64,000 nucleotides of DNA from NCBI RefSeq assembly GCF_004216715.1, contig NZ_SGXG01000001.1, forward strand, positions 496,001 to 560,000, given 5' to 3'. Shown one piece after another: positions 27,115-36,500 of this stretch (positions are counted from its first letter, which is position 1; every line of letters starts with the position of its first letter). The stretch comes from Cecembia calidifontis. Its GTDB lineage: Bacteria > Bacteroidota > Bacteroidia > Cytophagales > Cyclobacteriaceae. Position numbers and translations under genes: made by a program. The notes beneath the pieces are model-generated. The model saw nothing but the letters and a program-made list of their open reading frames with translations. It ran no database searches and had not been told where the DNA came from.

Positions 27115-27421
27115 ATGCGTTCTTTTTTGTTTAACAAAATCATTTCCGCATAAAACAAAATCAAAAAATCAAAACGAACAAATATTTAAAATAATTTTTA
27201 TGAATTTTATTGGATATAAAAATTTAACAATGTTTTTTATAGATATTGCCCAATTAAGTGATTTTTAAAAAAAATTCATGAGGCAACTTATTGGTTAATA
27301 GTGTATTACGCTATACTTAATTTTTTGTTTCAAAAAAAATTGGACAAAAAAATACCTGCCAGAATCCCGGCAGGTAGATGTTTTTTTTAAGCCTTTTTCC
27401 GAAAGAAATAAATCTGATTTT
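27115..27421. other. AT-rich gap between psd and the TonB receptor gene
   Basis: About 307 bases. It contains the psd terminator at 27353-27376 and, beyond that, AT-rich DNA that must hold the receptor promoter. No clear TTTG/TAnnTTTG pair, Fur-type palindrome or riboswitch-like structure was seen by eye. Confidence 0.35.
27345..27388 (-). terminator. terminator after psd
   Basis: TACCTGCC at 27353-27360 pairs perfectly with GGCAGGTA at 27369-27376 over an 8-base loop. A-run to the left and T-run to the right make it usable in both directions. It lies 46 bases past the psd stop. Confidence 0.8.
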
Positions 27422-28081
27422 TTATTTCAACCTCGCAATCGGCGTTCTTCCCCCTTTGGTTTTTTCATCGATACTTACCAAAACCTCTGCATCCAATGGC
27501 AAAAATATATCCACCCTTGAACCGAATTTGATAAACCCAAATTCCCCACCTTGTGCCAAAGGCGTTCCTTCTTTCACATACCATTTGATCCTGCGGGCAA
27601 GGGCACCTGCTATTTGCCTTACTAGTATTTTAACTCCGTTTTGGCTTTTGACAACCATAGTCGTTCTTTCATTTTCAAAACTGGACTTGGGATGCCAGGC
27701 AACCAAGTATTTTCCGGGATGGTATTTGAAGTATTCAACAATCCCAGCAATGGGGGAGCGGTTAACATGGACATTGATAGGGGACATGAATATGGAAACC
27801 TGCTTTCTTTTTTCATGCAGGTATTCTTCCTCCATGGTTTCTTCAATTACCACTACTTTTCCATCTGCAGGTGCAAATACCAGTTTTTCATCATTAGGCA
27901 ATTTGATATATGGGCTCCTGAAAAACTGCAGGACGATCAGATAAAGTACAACACTGACCAGTAAAACCACATTCAACACTGTTTCCTGCTCGGGAATCCA
28001 CTTATTCAATCCGAAATTTATGGCTGCCAATACTATCAGCATCCAAAACAACAATTTTCTTCCTTCTCTATGTATGGTCAT
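27422..28081 (-). CDS. psd: phosphatidylserine decarboxylase proenzyme, short type
   Basis: 219-residue membrane-associated enzyme that decarboxylates phosphatidylserine to phosphatidylethanolamine. The ATG at 28081 gives MTIHREGRKLLFWML, the usual start of the short family; a longer in-frame start at 28123 is not needed. Two hydrophobic helices (about 9-26 and 32-50) precede the catalytic part with FAPADGKVVVIEE, MSPINVHVNRSPI and the self-cleavage segment IKFGSRVDIFLP, where Gly-Ser yields the pyruvoyl cofactor. It is in the same minus-strand block as cdsA, which supplies the CDP-diacylglycerol for the same pathway. Confidence 0.92.
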   Translation of the reverse strand: MTIHREGRKLLFWMLIVLAAINFGLNKWIPEQETVLNVVLLVSVVLYLIVLQFFRSPYIKLPNDEKLVFAPADGKVVVIEETMEEEYLHEKRKQVSIFMSPINVHVNRSPIAGIVEYFKYHPGKYLVAWHPKSSFENERTTMVVKSQNGVKILVRQIAGALARRIKWYVKEGTPLAQGGEFGFIKFGSRVDIFLPLDAEVLVSIDEKTKGGRTPIARLK

Positions 28082-28157
28082 GGGATAAGAATTTAAAAGG
28101 GTGTAGGAGACTTGCTCCCACACCCCAAATATAGTAAACTTTCTATTTTGACTGTTT

Positions 28158-29435
28158 TTAGAAGCCGCCCCTGAAGGTATAGGTTTTTGCTACTTTATCA
28201 ATGGCGACAATGTAAGCGGCAATTCTCATAGGCACATTGTATTTTACAGAAGCTTGATAGACATGGTCAAAAGCATCTTTCATGATCCTATCAGATCTCC
28301 TGTTTACCCTTTCAGCTGTCCACTTATAGCCTAGCCTATTTTGTACCCATTCGAAATATGAAACAGTTACACCACCTGCATTGGCAAGGATATCAGGAAC
28401 AGCCATAATACCTTTTTCATTGATGATGGCATCAGCCTTGGCAGAAGTAGGCCCATTAGCACCTTCTACAATAAGCTTGGCCTTAATTTTTTCCACATTT
28501 TTAATGGTGATCACATCCTCCACAGCAGCAGGAACCAATACATCTACATTCAGTTCCAACAGCTCCATCGGATCGGCCATTTTTTCGGCACCTTTATATC
28601 CTTCCAAAGTACCGTTGTTGCTATCCCTGTATGCAATAGCTTCCTGTATATTGATACCATTGTCATTATGGTAAGCTCCGGAAATATCGGAAATTGCTAC
28701 TACTTTCAACCCTCTTTCTTCCAAAAGCTGTGCAGCCCAGGATCCTACGTTCCCAAAGCCCTGTACTGCGCAAGTGGCCTGAAAAGGATTGATTTTAAGT
28801 TTCTGCATAGCTGACAGTGCGGTCACCATCACCCCTCTTCCGGTAGCTTCTGTTCTTCCCAAAGATCCACCCAATACCAAGGGCTTTCCGGTTACTACTG
28901 CATTTACGGTCATTCCATGGGCCTTAGAATATTCATCCATTAACCAGGCCATTTCTCTAGGTCCTGTACCCATGTCAGGTGCCGGGATATCTTTATCGGG
29001 ACCAAATACATCAATCATGGCCAAGGTGTAGGCACGCATCAGTCTTTCAATTTCACCCTTGGACATTTCTCTTGGATTACAACGAACCCCCCCTTTACCT
29101 CCGCCATAGGGTATATCCACTACCGCACATTTCCAGGTCATCCAAGCTGCCAATGCCCTTACTTCATCCAAATGAACATCTGGCGCAAAACGGATACCTC
29201 CTTTGGCTGGGCCTAAAATATTGGAGTGAATAACACGGATTCCTTCAAACACCCGGATTTTTCCATCGTCCATGGTGATTGGTAGGGAAACAATGACTTG
29301 TTTGGCGGGATTTTTCAGCACATTATAGACTTCGTCAGAAAGTCCTAACTTTTCGGCTGCGATGTTAAATCTTTCCATCATGGACTCCAAAGGATTTTCT
29401 TTATCCTTAATGGGAGCCGGTTCAATGTAAGCCAT
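28158..29435 (-). CDS. gdhA: Glu/Leu/Phe/Val family dehydrogenase, probably glutamate dehydrogenase
   Basis: 425-residue NAD(P)-dependent dehydrogenase interconverting glutamate and 2-oxoglutarate plus ammonia. Motifs: GPAKGGIRFAP and the catalytic-lysine segment PYGGGKGGVRCNP, DIPAPDMGTGPREMAWLMDEY, and the Rossmann motif VQGFGNVGSWAAQLL. Length and the C-terminus AYIVAIDKVAKTYTFRGGF match hexameric Bacteroidota glutamate dehydrogenases. An acidic residue follows the Rossmann glycines (VVAISDISGAYH), which does not settle NAD against NADP preference. It sits between psd and cdsA with separate spacing, so it may have its own promoter. Confidence 0.92.
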   Translation of the reverse strand: MAYIEPAPIKDKENPLESMMERFNIAAEKLGLSDEVYNVLKNPAKQVIVSLPITMDDGKIRVFEGIRVIHSNILGPAKGGIRFAPDVHLDEVRALAAWMTWKCAVVDIPYGGGKGGVRCNPREMSKGEIERLMRAYTLAMIDVFGPDKDIPAPDMGTGPREMAWLMDEYSKAHGMTVNAVVTGKPLVLGGSLGRTEATGRGVMVTALSAMQKLKINPFQATCAVQGFGNVGSWAAQLLEERGLKVVAISDISGAYHNDNGINIQEAIAYRDSNNGTLEGYKGAEKMADPMELLELNVDVLVPAAVEDVITIKNVEKIKAKLIVEGANGPTSAKADAIINEKGIMAVPDILANAGGVTVSYFEWVQNRLGYKWTAERVNRRSDRIMKDAFDHVYQASVKYNVPMRIAAYIVAIDKVAKTYTFRGGF

Positions 29436-29507
29436 ATTGGGTTTATTTAGTTGAATAGTTCAATTATGATACAATATTAATGAGTTTTTTAATATCTATC
29501 GGTGATT

Positions 29508-30347
29508 TTAAAAGATTTTCAAAAACGAGGCAATGAAAGGAGCTGATAATAACAATCCGTCAAAACGGTCCATAAATCCACCATGCCCTGGAAGGGCTCT
29601 TCCAGAGTCTTTGATCTCAATACTTCTCTTAAAAAGGGACTCTATCAAATCCCCATAAGTGCCAGCTATGATAATGATAGTGGCTATACATAACCATTTC
29701 CAATCCGGCAATGCGGTGAAGGTTTGCGCAAGAATATAGGCAACCAAAAATGCCAAAGCTGCACCACCCAAAAATCCTTCCCATGATTTCTTGGGAGATA
29801 CCCTTTCAAACAATTTGGTTTTCCCAAATTTGGTTCCTGCAAAATAAGCACCCGTATCACTGGCCCAAAGAATCAGCAAAGAACCTAGTATGATTTCATA
29901 ATGGAACGTGTCATCCACTGAGAAAGCTGCCACATTCAACATGGAAAATGGTACCGCCACATAAAAAATCCCCAAGAAAGTAAATGCCACGCCTGTGAAT
30001 GGCTTTTTGTCAGATTTGCGGTAAAGTTTGATAAAAAACACCAGGGAAGCCAAGGGGAAAATCAGGAAGTAATATTTGTCTTCCAAGTGGCCAATACCCA
30101 CCAGAAAAGACAAGGTAAAAATGGTAATCCCCAGAAATGTTCCAAAGCTTTTCAAAGGCAACATACCGTCAAGGCCCGTCAGTCTGTAAAATTCCATTTG
30201 GGAAAACCCCAAAATCAGGCCAAAAATCAGGAAATAAAGCCAAGGGCTAACAATAGAACCTGCAATGATAATGGCCGCACCAATAATTGCCGTAATGACC
30301 CTTTGCCCCAAATTACTGTAATTGTTGATATTGAAGCGGTCACGCAT
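29508..30347 (-). CDS. cdsA: phosphatidate cytidylyltransferase
   Basis: 279-residue integral membrane enzyme making CDP-diacylglycerol from phosphatidic acid and CTP. I start at 30347 (MRDRFNINNYSNLGQRV), where ATGCGTGA overlaps the stop of the upstream DUF2007-type gene; an ATG at 30365 would overlap it further. About seven to eight hydrophobic helices are followed by the family signature SPKKSWEGFLGG and, near the end, GDLIESLFKRSIEIKDSGRALPGHGGFMDRFDGL. Translational coupling with the upstream gene is likely. Confidence 0.93.
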   Translation of the reverse strand: MRDRFNINNYSNLGQRVITAIIGAAIIIAGSIVSPWLYFLIFGLILGFSQMEFYRLTGLDGMLPLKSFGTFLGITIFTLSFLVGIGHLEDKYYFLIFPLASLVFFIKLYRKSDKKPFTGVAFTFLGIFYVAVPFSMLNVAAFSVDDTFHYEIILGSLLILWASDTGAYFAGTKFGKTKLFERVSPKKSWEGFLGGAALAFLVAYILAQTFTALPDWKWLCIATIIIIAGTYGDLIESLFKRSIEIKDSGRALPGHGGFMDRFDGLLLSAPFIASFLKIF

Positions 30348-30552
30348 TCGAAAAGGAGATCTCATTCTTCACAATATTTATGGCCCTGAGCACATCATTC
30401 ACAGGTACCATCACCTCATAATGTCCATGAATCTGATAGACAGATTCTTTTTTGTTGACGATCACTGCAGGGATATCATTGTCACCGAGTACCCCCTTGA
30501 CTATTTCTGCCCTTACAGGGGAATTGTCCTCAAAGATTTTCTGCCAATCCAT
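30340..30552 (-). CDS. DUF2007-type putative signal-transducing protein
   Basis: 70 residues starting MDWQKIFEDNSPVRAEIVKG. A longer frame exists, but the ATG at 30552 is chosen because the residues beyond it are out of character and overlap the CPBP gene. The ferredoxin-like fold of this family is suggested by AEIVKGVLGDNDIPAVIVNKKES and a C-terminal VMVPVNDVLRAINIVKN. Biochemical function is unknown. It overlaps both neighbours (23 bases with the CPBP protease gene upstream, 8 with cdsA downstream), so all three are likely one transcript. Confidence 0.8.
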   Translation of the reverse strand: MDWQKIFEDNSPVRAEIVKGVLGDNDIPAVIVNKKESVYQIHGHYEVMVPVNDVLRAINIVKNEISFSNA

Positions 30553-31489
30553 CATCCAATTTAAAATTTCTGTGGTTTTCCTTAAAAGCCTTAAGGCCAA
30601 TAAGAAGCCCCGCTAGACCAACCATAGCCAAAGGCCAACCTACTTGGTCCGTTTTTTCGATATCGAAATCAATAATGCCCAAATTACCCAGATAAACCAA
30701 AGTAACTGTAAAGGAATTGTTCAAAATATGAGCAATTATCGGATAAACCAAACTACCGGAATAGAAATAAAGATACCCGAATATTGCCCCTAAGACCATC
30801 CTCGGAAATAAACCATAAAACTGAAAATGTATGGCCGAAAAAATAAATGCCGAAATCCAAACTGCCAAATGAATATTATGGGTATAAATATACATTTTAG
30901 GCTGAAGGACTCCCCTAAAAAAAACTTCTTCGGCAACACCTGCAAGAATGCCAATCACAAGTATGCCTATTATAAACTCCAGGGGTGACTGGAAGTCTGT
31001 CAAAAACTTGGTCAGGGCCATTCGGTTTTCTTCGGCATCCTTCATCATGCGCTCCAAGGCAGACCAATTTTCCGGGAGCGAAATGTTTGCATTCCAGTCT
31101 ATAATTACAGAATTGAAAAGCATGCTCCCGAACATGATAAACAACAAAATAATGAAACCCATGAACTTAAACCGGGACTTTTGTTGTTTCCACCCGACAT
31201 CGGCTTTCTCAATAAACTTGGCAATAAGTATGGCCGAAACCAGAAAAGCGAGCCCCGCACTAATGGCCTGAACAAAATAGAGGGCATATTTGGCAAGGGG
31301 GTGATTGGAATCACCGGTGAATATTTCCACTATTTCATCCAAAGGAATTTGAAAGAGGGGAGGTATTAAAATTAAAGCGATCGATTGTAACACAATCATC
31401 ACACCAACGGTTACCAATAACATCATCAGTAAGGACAAAAACCATGACCTTTTGGATGCAATTGGAGCTTGGGTTTTATATATCTGCAT
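30530..31489 (-). CDS. CPBP family intramembrane metalloprotease
   Basis: 319-residue membrane protein with about eight hydrophobic helices and the Abi/CPBP (Rce1-like) motifs: AEEVFFRGVLQPKMY with the catalytic Glu-Glu and Arg, FSAIHFQFYGLFPRM with the His, and HILNNSFTVTL with the second His. These three motifs form the metal site of the family. Physiological substrate unknown; relatives process prenylated proteins or act in bacteriocin immunity. First gene of a minus-strand run including cdsA. It is divergent from dusB, with only 37 bases between the starts. Confidence 0.9.
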   Translation of the reverse strand: MQIYKTQAPIASKRSWFLSLLMMLLVTVGVMIVLQSIALILIPPLFQIPLDEIVEIFTGDSNHPLAKYALYFVQAISAGLAFLVSAILIAKFIEKADVGWKQQKSRFKFMGFIILLFIMFGSMLFNSVIIDWNANISLPENWSALERMMKDAEENRMALTKFLTDFQSPLEFIIGILVIGILAGVAEEVFFRGVLQPKMYIYTHNIHLAVWISAFIFSAIHFQFYGLFPRMVLGAIFGYLYFYSGSLVYPIIAHILNNSFTVTLVYLGNLGIIDFDIEKTDQVGWPLAMVGLAGLLIGLKAFKENHRNFKLDDGLAENL

Positions 31490-31526
31490 AATTGCGGTAA
31501 ATTTACAGGAAAATTACAAATCAGAA

Positions 31527-32516
31527 GTGGTTAAGATAGGAAACTTGGAATTGGGAGAATTCCCATTGCTTTTGGCCCCCATGGAGGACGTGAGTGATCC
31601 TCCTTTCAGAGCGGTCTGCAAAGAAAATGGCGCTGACCTGATGTTTACAGAATTCATCAGCTCTGAAGGACTGATACGTGATGCAGCCAAAAGCGTTCAG
31701 AAACTGGATATTTTCGAATATGAAAGGCCTATTGGCATCCAGATTTTTGGCAATGAAATCGAATCCATGAGGGAAGCTGCCGCTATAGCGGAGGCAGCTG
31801 GACCTGATATCCTAGACATCAACTATGGCTGTCCTGTACACAAAGTGGCCTGTAAAGGTGCGGGTGCCGGAATTCTCCTCGATATTGACAAAATGGTTTC
31901 CATGACGGCTGAGATAGTCAAAAGGGTAAATATCCCGGTTACAGTAAAAACAAGATTAGGATGGTCACATGACACGATCCGTATTGTGGAAGTTGCCGAG
32001 CGCTTGCAGGATGTCGGCATACAGGCCATCAGCATACATGCCAGGACCCGACAGCAAATGTACAAAGGAGAGGCGGATTGGTCTTACCTGAATAAAGTCA
32101 AGGAAAACCCACGTCTAAAAATTCCTGTTTTCGGAAATGGTGACATAGACAGCCCTGAAAAAGCCCTGGAATATCGCCAAAAATACAATGTTGACGGAAT
32201 GATGATAGGCCGTGCTTCTATTGGTTACCCCTGGATTTTCAATGAAATCAAACATTTTTTTGATAAAGGGGAAAAACTGGCAGGGCCCGATCTTGAGGAA
32301 AGGATTCTGGTTACTAAAAAGCATTTGGACTTTTCCGTGAAGTGGAAAGGCGAAAAACAGGGAATATTGGAAATGAGAAGACATTATACCAACTACTTCC
32401 GTGGGATGCCCAACTTCAAACCTTTCAGAACGAGAATGGTCACAGCAGAAACTTATGCAGAAGTTTCAGCTATTCTGGAAGAAGTAGGGGAAGTTTTTGC
32501 AGATTATCAGTTCTAA
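31527..32516 (+). CDS. dusB: tRNA-dihydrouridine synthase B
   Basis: 329-residue FMN enzyme reducing uridines in the D-loop of tRNAs. I start at the GTG at 31527, giving MVKIGNLELGEFPLLLAPMEDVSD, the standard family start; an ATG at 31452 would run back into the divergent protease gene. Motifs: LLAPMEDVSDPPFRAV, the catalytic-Cys segment DINYGCPVHKVACKGAGAG, KTRLGW, ISIHARTRQQMYKG and MIGRASIGYPWIFNEI. All family elements are present. Confidence 0.94.
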   Translation: MVKIGNLELGEFPLLLAPMEDVSDPPFRAVCKENGADLMFTEFISSEGLIRDAAKSVQKLDIFEYERPIGIQIFGNEIESMREAAAIAEAAGPDILDINYGCPVHKVACKGAGAGILLDIDKMVSMTAEIVKRVNIPVTVKTRLGWSHDTIRIVEVAERLQDVGIQAISIHARTRQQMYKGEADWSYLNKVKENPRLKIPVFGNGDIDSPEKALEYRQKYNVDGMMIGRASIGYPWIFNEIKHFFDKGEKLAGPDLEERILVTKKHLDFSVKWKGEKQGILEMRRHYTNYFRGMPNFKPFRTRMVTAETYAEVSAILEEVGEVFADYQF

Positions 32517-32541
32517 AATCAATAAAATAAAAACCTACAAT

Positions 32542-32578
32542 TCATCAGGTGATCTGAACCGCCCGGATAACCTGATGA
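32542..32578. other. perfect 9-bp inverted repeat between dusB and the EamA gene
   Basis: TCATCAGGT at 32542-32550 pairs with ACCTGATGA at 32570-32578 across 19 bases, 25 bases after the dusB stop. There is no T-run, so it may be an operator or an mRNA hairpin instead of an intrinsic terminator. Confidence 0.4.
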
Positions 32579-32641
32579 TTGGATTAGAGCAGGAGGCCTT
32601 ACTTTTGTTGGTTCCTATTAAGTCCCTTAATAAAATTTCAA

Positions 32642-33541
32642 ATGTCAAGAGATATTCAATCTGAAAGCGCCTTGAAAGCCTGGGGTTTCCTTGTGATTTT
32701 GGCGCTGATTTGGGGCAGCTCCTTTATTCTCATCAAAAGAGGCCTTGAGGTTTTTTCACCTGGTGAAGTCGGGGCATTCAGGATTGTAGCAGCAGGATTG
32801 TTTTTACTTCCATTGTCCCTACCCAAGCTCAAAAATCTGAACAAAAAGCAAATCAAAAACCTGATAACCGTGGGGATGGTTGGAAGTTTTATTCCGGCAT
32901 TTTTATTTGCCAAAGCGCAGACCCAACTTAGTTCAGCCCTTACAGGAGTATTCAATGCCATGACCCCACTTTTTGTGGTACTTATTGGGGCCTTGTTTTT
33001 CAATTCAAAAATAACCAAAAAGAATGCCCTGGGCCTTTTTATTGCATTTATCGGTGTCGTAATATTATTGACAGTAAAAGAAGGGGTAGGCATTGGCTCC
33101 TTTACTGACATCAATGCTTATGCATTTTTCGTATTACTGGCCTGTGCCTGCTATGGACTGAACCTCAACATCATTAAGTTCAGATTTGTTGAATTAAAAC
33201 CAGTAGCCATTACAGCCATTTCACTTACCTTGGTATTGCCTTTGGCTTTGATCTATCTTTTTTCTTATACCCAGTTTTCTTTTAAAATCCTTCATGTAGA
33301 AGGGGCAGTTATGGCGGCAGGTTATATCGCCATTTTAGGAGTTGTTGGTACCGCTTTGGCCCTCATTCTTTTCAATGTTATGGTCAAGGTTGCCACCCCG
33401 GTTTTTGCCAGTTCTGTGACTTATTTAATCCCAATTGTTGCCATTATGTGGGGGCTTTTCGATGGAGAACAGCTCTTGGCAGGGCATTATCTGGGAATTG
33501 CCGCTGTGATATTTGGTGTTTGGGTCGGAAATAGAAGGTAG
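32642..33541 (+). CDS. EamA/DMT superfamily transporter
   Basis: 299 residues, ten predicted membrane helices arranged as two EamA repeats. The first repeat starts AWGFLVILALIWGSSFILIKRGL and includes KAQTQLSSALTGVFNAMTPLFVVLIGALFF; the second repeat ends with SSVTYLIPIVAIMWGLFDGE. This is the drug/metabolite exporter fold; the substrate is not predictable. The stop is separated by one base from the stop of the convergent 1,446-residue protein gene. Confidence 0.92.
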   Translation: MSRDIQSESALKAWGFLVILALIWGSSFILIKRGLEVFSPGEVGAFRIVAAGLFLLPLSLPKLKNLNKKQIKNLITVGMVGSFIPAFLFAKAQTQLSSALTGVFNAMTPLFVVLIGALFFNSKITKKNALGLFIAFIGVVILLTVKEGVGIGSFTDINAYAFFVLLACACYGLNLNIIKFRFVELKPVAITAISLTLVLPLALIYLFSYTQFSFKILHVEGAVMAAGYIAILGVVGTALALILFNVMVKVATPVFASSVTYLIPIVAIMWGLFDGEQLLAGHYLGIAAVIFGVWVGNRR

Positions 33542-33542
33542 G

Positions 33543-36500
33543 TTAATCCTCTTCTTTCCTTCGTGGAACTTTCGGTTGTCCGAGACCAACACTTCCTTTC
33601 AGACCGGATACTGTTGTCCTCCACCAATAGTTAAAAATAAACCTGTCTGAATCCCTTTGATGGTAGATATTGGATTGCACAGTTCCACCTATAAATTTTC
33701 TTGGATTATTTGACCTAACGGCAAATGTATTCAGGACAAAAGTCAATATGCGGCTCCTTCCCCTACCTCTTTCCAAGGTTCTTACCTCAAGCAATTCCAG
33801 ATTAAGACCACTGTACAACAGTTTCATCTTACCAAAAGCTTCTCTTTCATTGGCTGTAAATGACCAATCCCCACTGTTGATCCTTCCGGCCCTGACACGG
33901 ACAAATGCATTATATTTCAGGATAGAATTGATCAAATCCAGGTCAAATTCCCCCAATTGGGCATTGATATTCATGCGATATGGCTCATCAAAATAGAGCC
34001 TCCCCTGAAGACTGATAGGCGCTTCTCCATTGATCTTGGCATTGGCCAATAATTGTGATTCTCTTACATAATAAGTTTCAGCCCCCTTCCCTAAGTGAAA
34101 TGGCGCAAGCAAGGCATCCAATTCTGAAAAATAAATTTCTCCTGGCACCATCCCTTTTTCAGGAAATTCCAAATAAACAATCTTTGCATCTTTGACCAGC
34201 AAAGTGTCAATTTTTGCAATTACACCAATGTTTTTCATCAGTTCCTGCGGCATTGGCTTAAACACATAATTTGGTCTTTCAAATCTCTTGTCCCGGAAAA
34301 ACTCCCCTTCAATACCTTCCAAAACAACCAGATCAGCCTCCATGATTTCTTGCTCAATAAGTTTATCCAGATCTGGTTTTTTTATTCGGACCTCAGGAAT
34401 TTGAATTCTCGCGACGTCAGTTTGGTATCCCACTTTCCTTGCATAATGGTATTTTCCAATTCTTGGACCATAAGACACATCCCTGAGCACAATTTCCTCA
34501 TTGTTAACCGCTACCCTACCAACAGAAATACTGTTCAGGCTATCTTTTAACAGCAGCTGAAAATTTGGGAAATCAAGCTGAAAATCTTTCTTCAAAATAG
34601 CCTGCCTGGAAAGACCACTAAGATCAACTAAATTAAAAGCAAGATCTTTGAAACCTAAGTTCAAATCTTTTATCTCCTGGGGAGCTTTGGAACCGTCTTT
34701 TTGAAAAATAGATATCTTCCCTTCTACCAACTCAAATTCATCAACCTGTATTGATTCAAGGATTTCTTTTTTATCATCGATTGACTTTTCCTTCCTTCCT
34801 GAAGGCTTTGCCTGATCGACAAAAATTTCCAGATCAGGTCTAAACAACCTTAATTCCGTAATCCATAAATCCTTGCTTTTTTGAATTTCTGAAAGGGATT
34901 TGGTTTTGATCAATGCCCTCGGAATATGACCTGAGAAAATAGGCCTTCCGGGATTGCCCGATAGTTCCTCCGGAATTATCCTGAAATTATTTAACAAAAC
35001 CCCTTCATACCGGGTATCCAATTCCACTTTGGAGAAAGTAATCCGGTGAATGCTGTCATTTAGCGTAAGCCAAAATTCATCTATACCCAGTGACATGGCA
35101 TTGAAAAAGCCAGCTATATCCCCATTAGAAATTTTGGCAGAATCCAACAAGAACGAATAAATAGAAAGGTCAATCCGGGTATTGATCAACTCCCTTTGGG
35201 CACCTTTTTCACGGAAAGCAAGGTTAAACTGTGCTTTCTCTGCCTGAATGGTATCGATGCTCACGACATCGATTGTTTTTGGAAGCTCCCTACCCCTTCT
35301 TTGTCTCCTCGCTGAGCTCCTGACACTTTCCTGAAGATCGTTATTGATAAGTACCTCAACTTTTGAGTCTAATAGCCTGACCTTCTCCAAGCTGAGGCTG
35401 TTATCAAAAAGAAATGCCTCAAGGTCCACACCCCTAAAAGTTAGCTCAGGTATATTGGCCGTCACCCGGGTTTTGTCCTGAATGTTCAAATTGGGATTGA
35501 GCCTAACATTAGAAACAATGATTTCTTCTCTTGCTGTATTGAAATTGATTCTTTCGGCAAGTAGATTGTATTTACCATCAGCAATATTGAACACATAATT
35601 ATTCAGCCTTAAGTCCACCTCCTCGGAGAACAAAAACCGGACATTTTCAGGATCAGTTTCTTCATGGATATGGAAATTCCTAACGGTGATGGACACATTC
35701 TCTTCTGAAAAAGTTTTGATCCTATCTCTTCCAAAACCTTCATAATTCAATGTCCCATTTTGAATACTCAGACTACCGATATTTACCTCCCTAAAATAAT
35801 TGGTCAGCAAATCCAGGATTTCTTTTTGGTCTACTTCTTTTTCCTCTTCTTCTTCCGAAGAAACCGCCCTATACTTATTAATATTTATTCTAGGAGCAGG
35901 AACCGTAATCCTGTCTATTCTGAGCACTTCATCAAAATAAGCATCCCTAATCCCAACTCCCCTTGCCCGAAAACGGGGAACAAAAATATCGAGAATGGTA
36001 GTCCTTCCATACCTGTCCAGGGCGGTTTGGGTCTGATCTGGATTAAAATGGCTGATGGCAAAACCATCTATGTCCAGTTCTGAAGTTTTGGTGTTCAGAT
36101 AAACCCTGTCCGCTTTGAACATATGCAGGTTATCTGCCAACTTCAAGGCGTAATCCCTAAGTTCTAATTGTAAATTTTCCGCCCAAAAAAAGCTTCGGGT
36201 ATCAGCGGTCCCTGTATCATCATCTATTGCAAAATTTTCCAATACAAGATTGACTTTACCAAATGAAAGACTGTCCTGTCTGACCCTTAACCTATTGTCC
36301 ACCACCAATGACCCTTCCTTAATTTCAAACCGCTGCACATAAATCGCATCAAGGTATTCAGAATAAAAATCAGAGAAATCAAATCCCATGCTCCCATCCT
36401 GTTTGGCCTTTACATCTTTCAAAAGAATTTCTGGACCTTCTACGGTGATATCTTTTACATCCACAATTCCATCATTATATATCTTTTTGAGGTTCGCTTG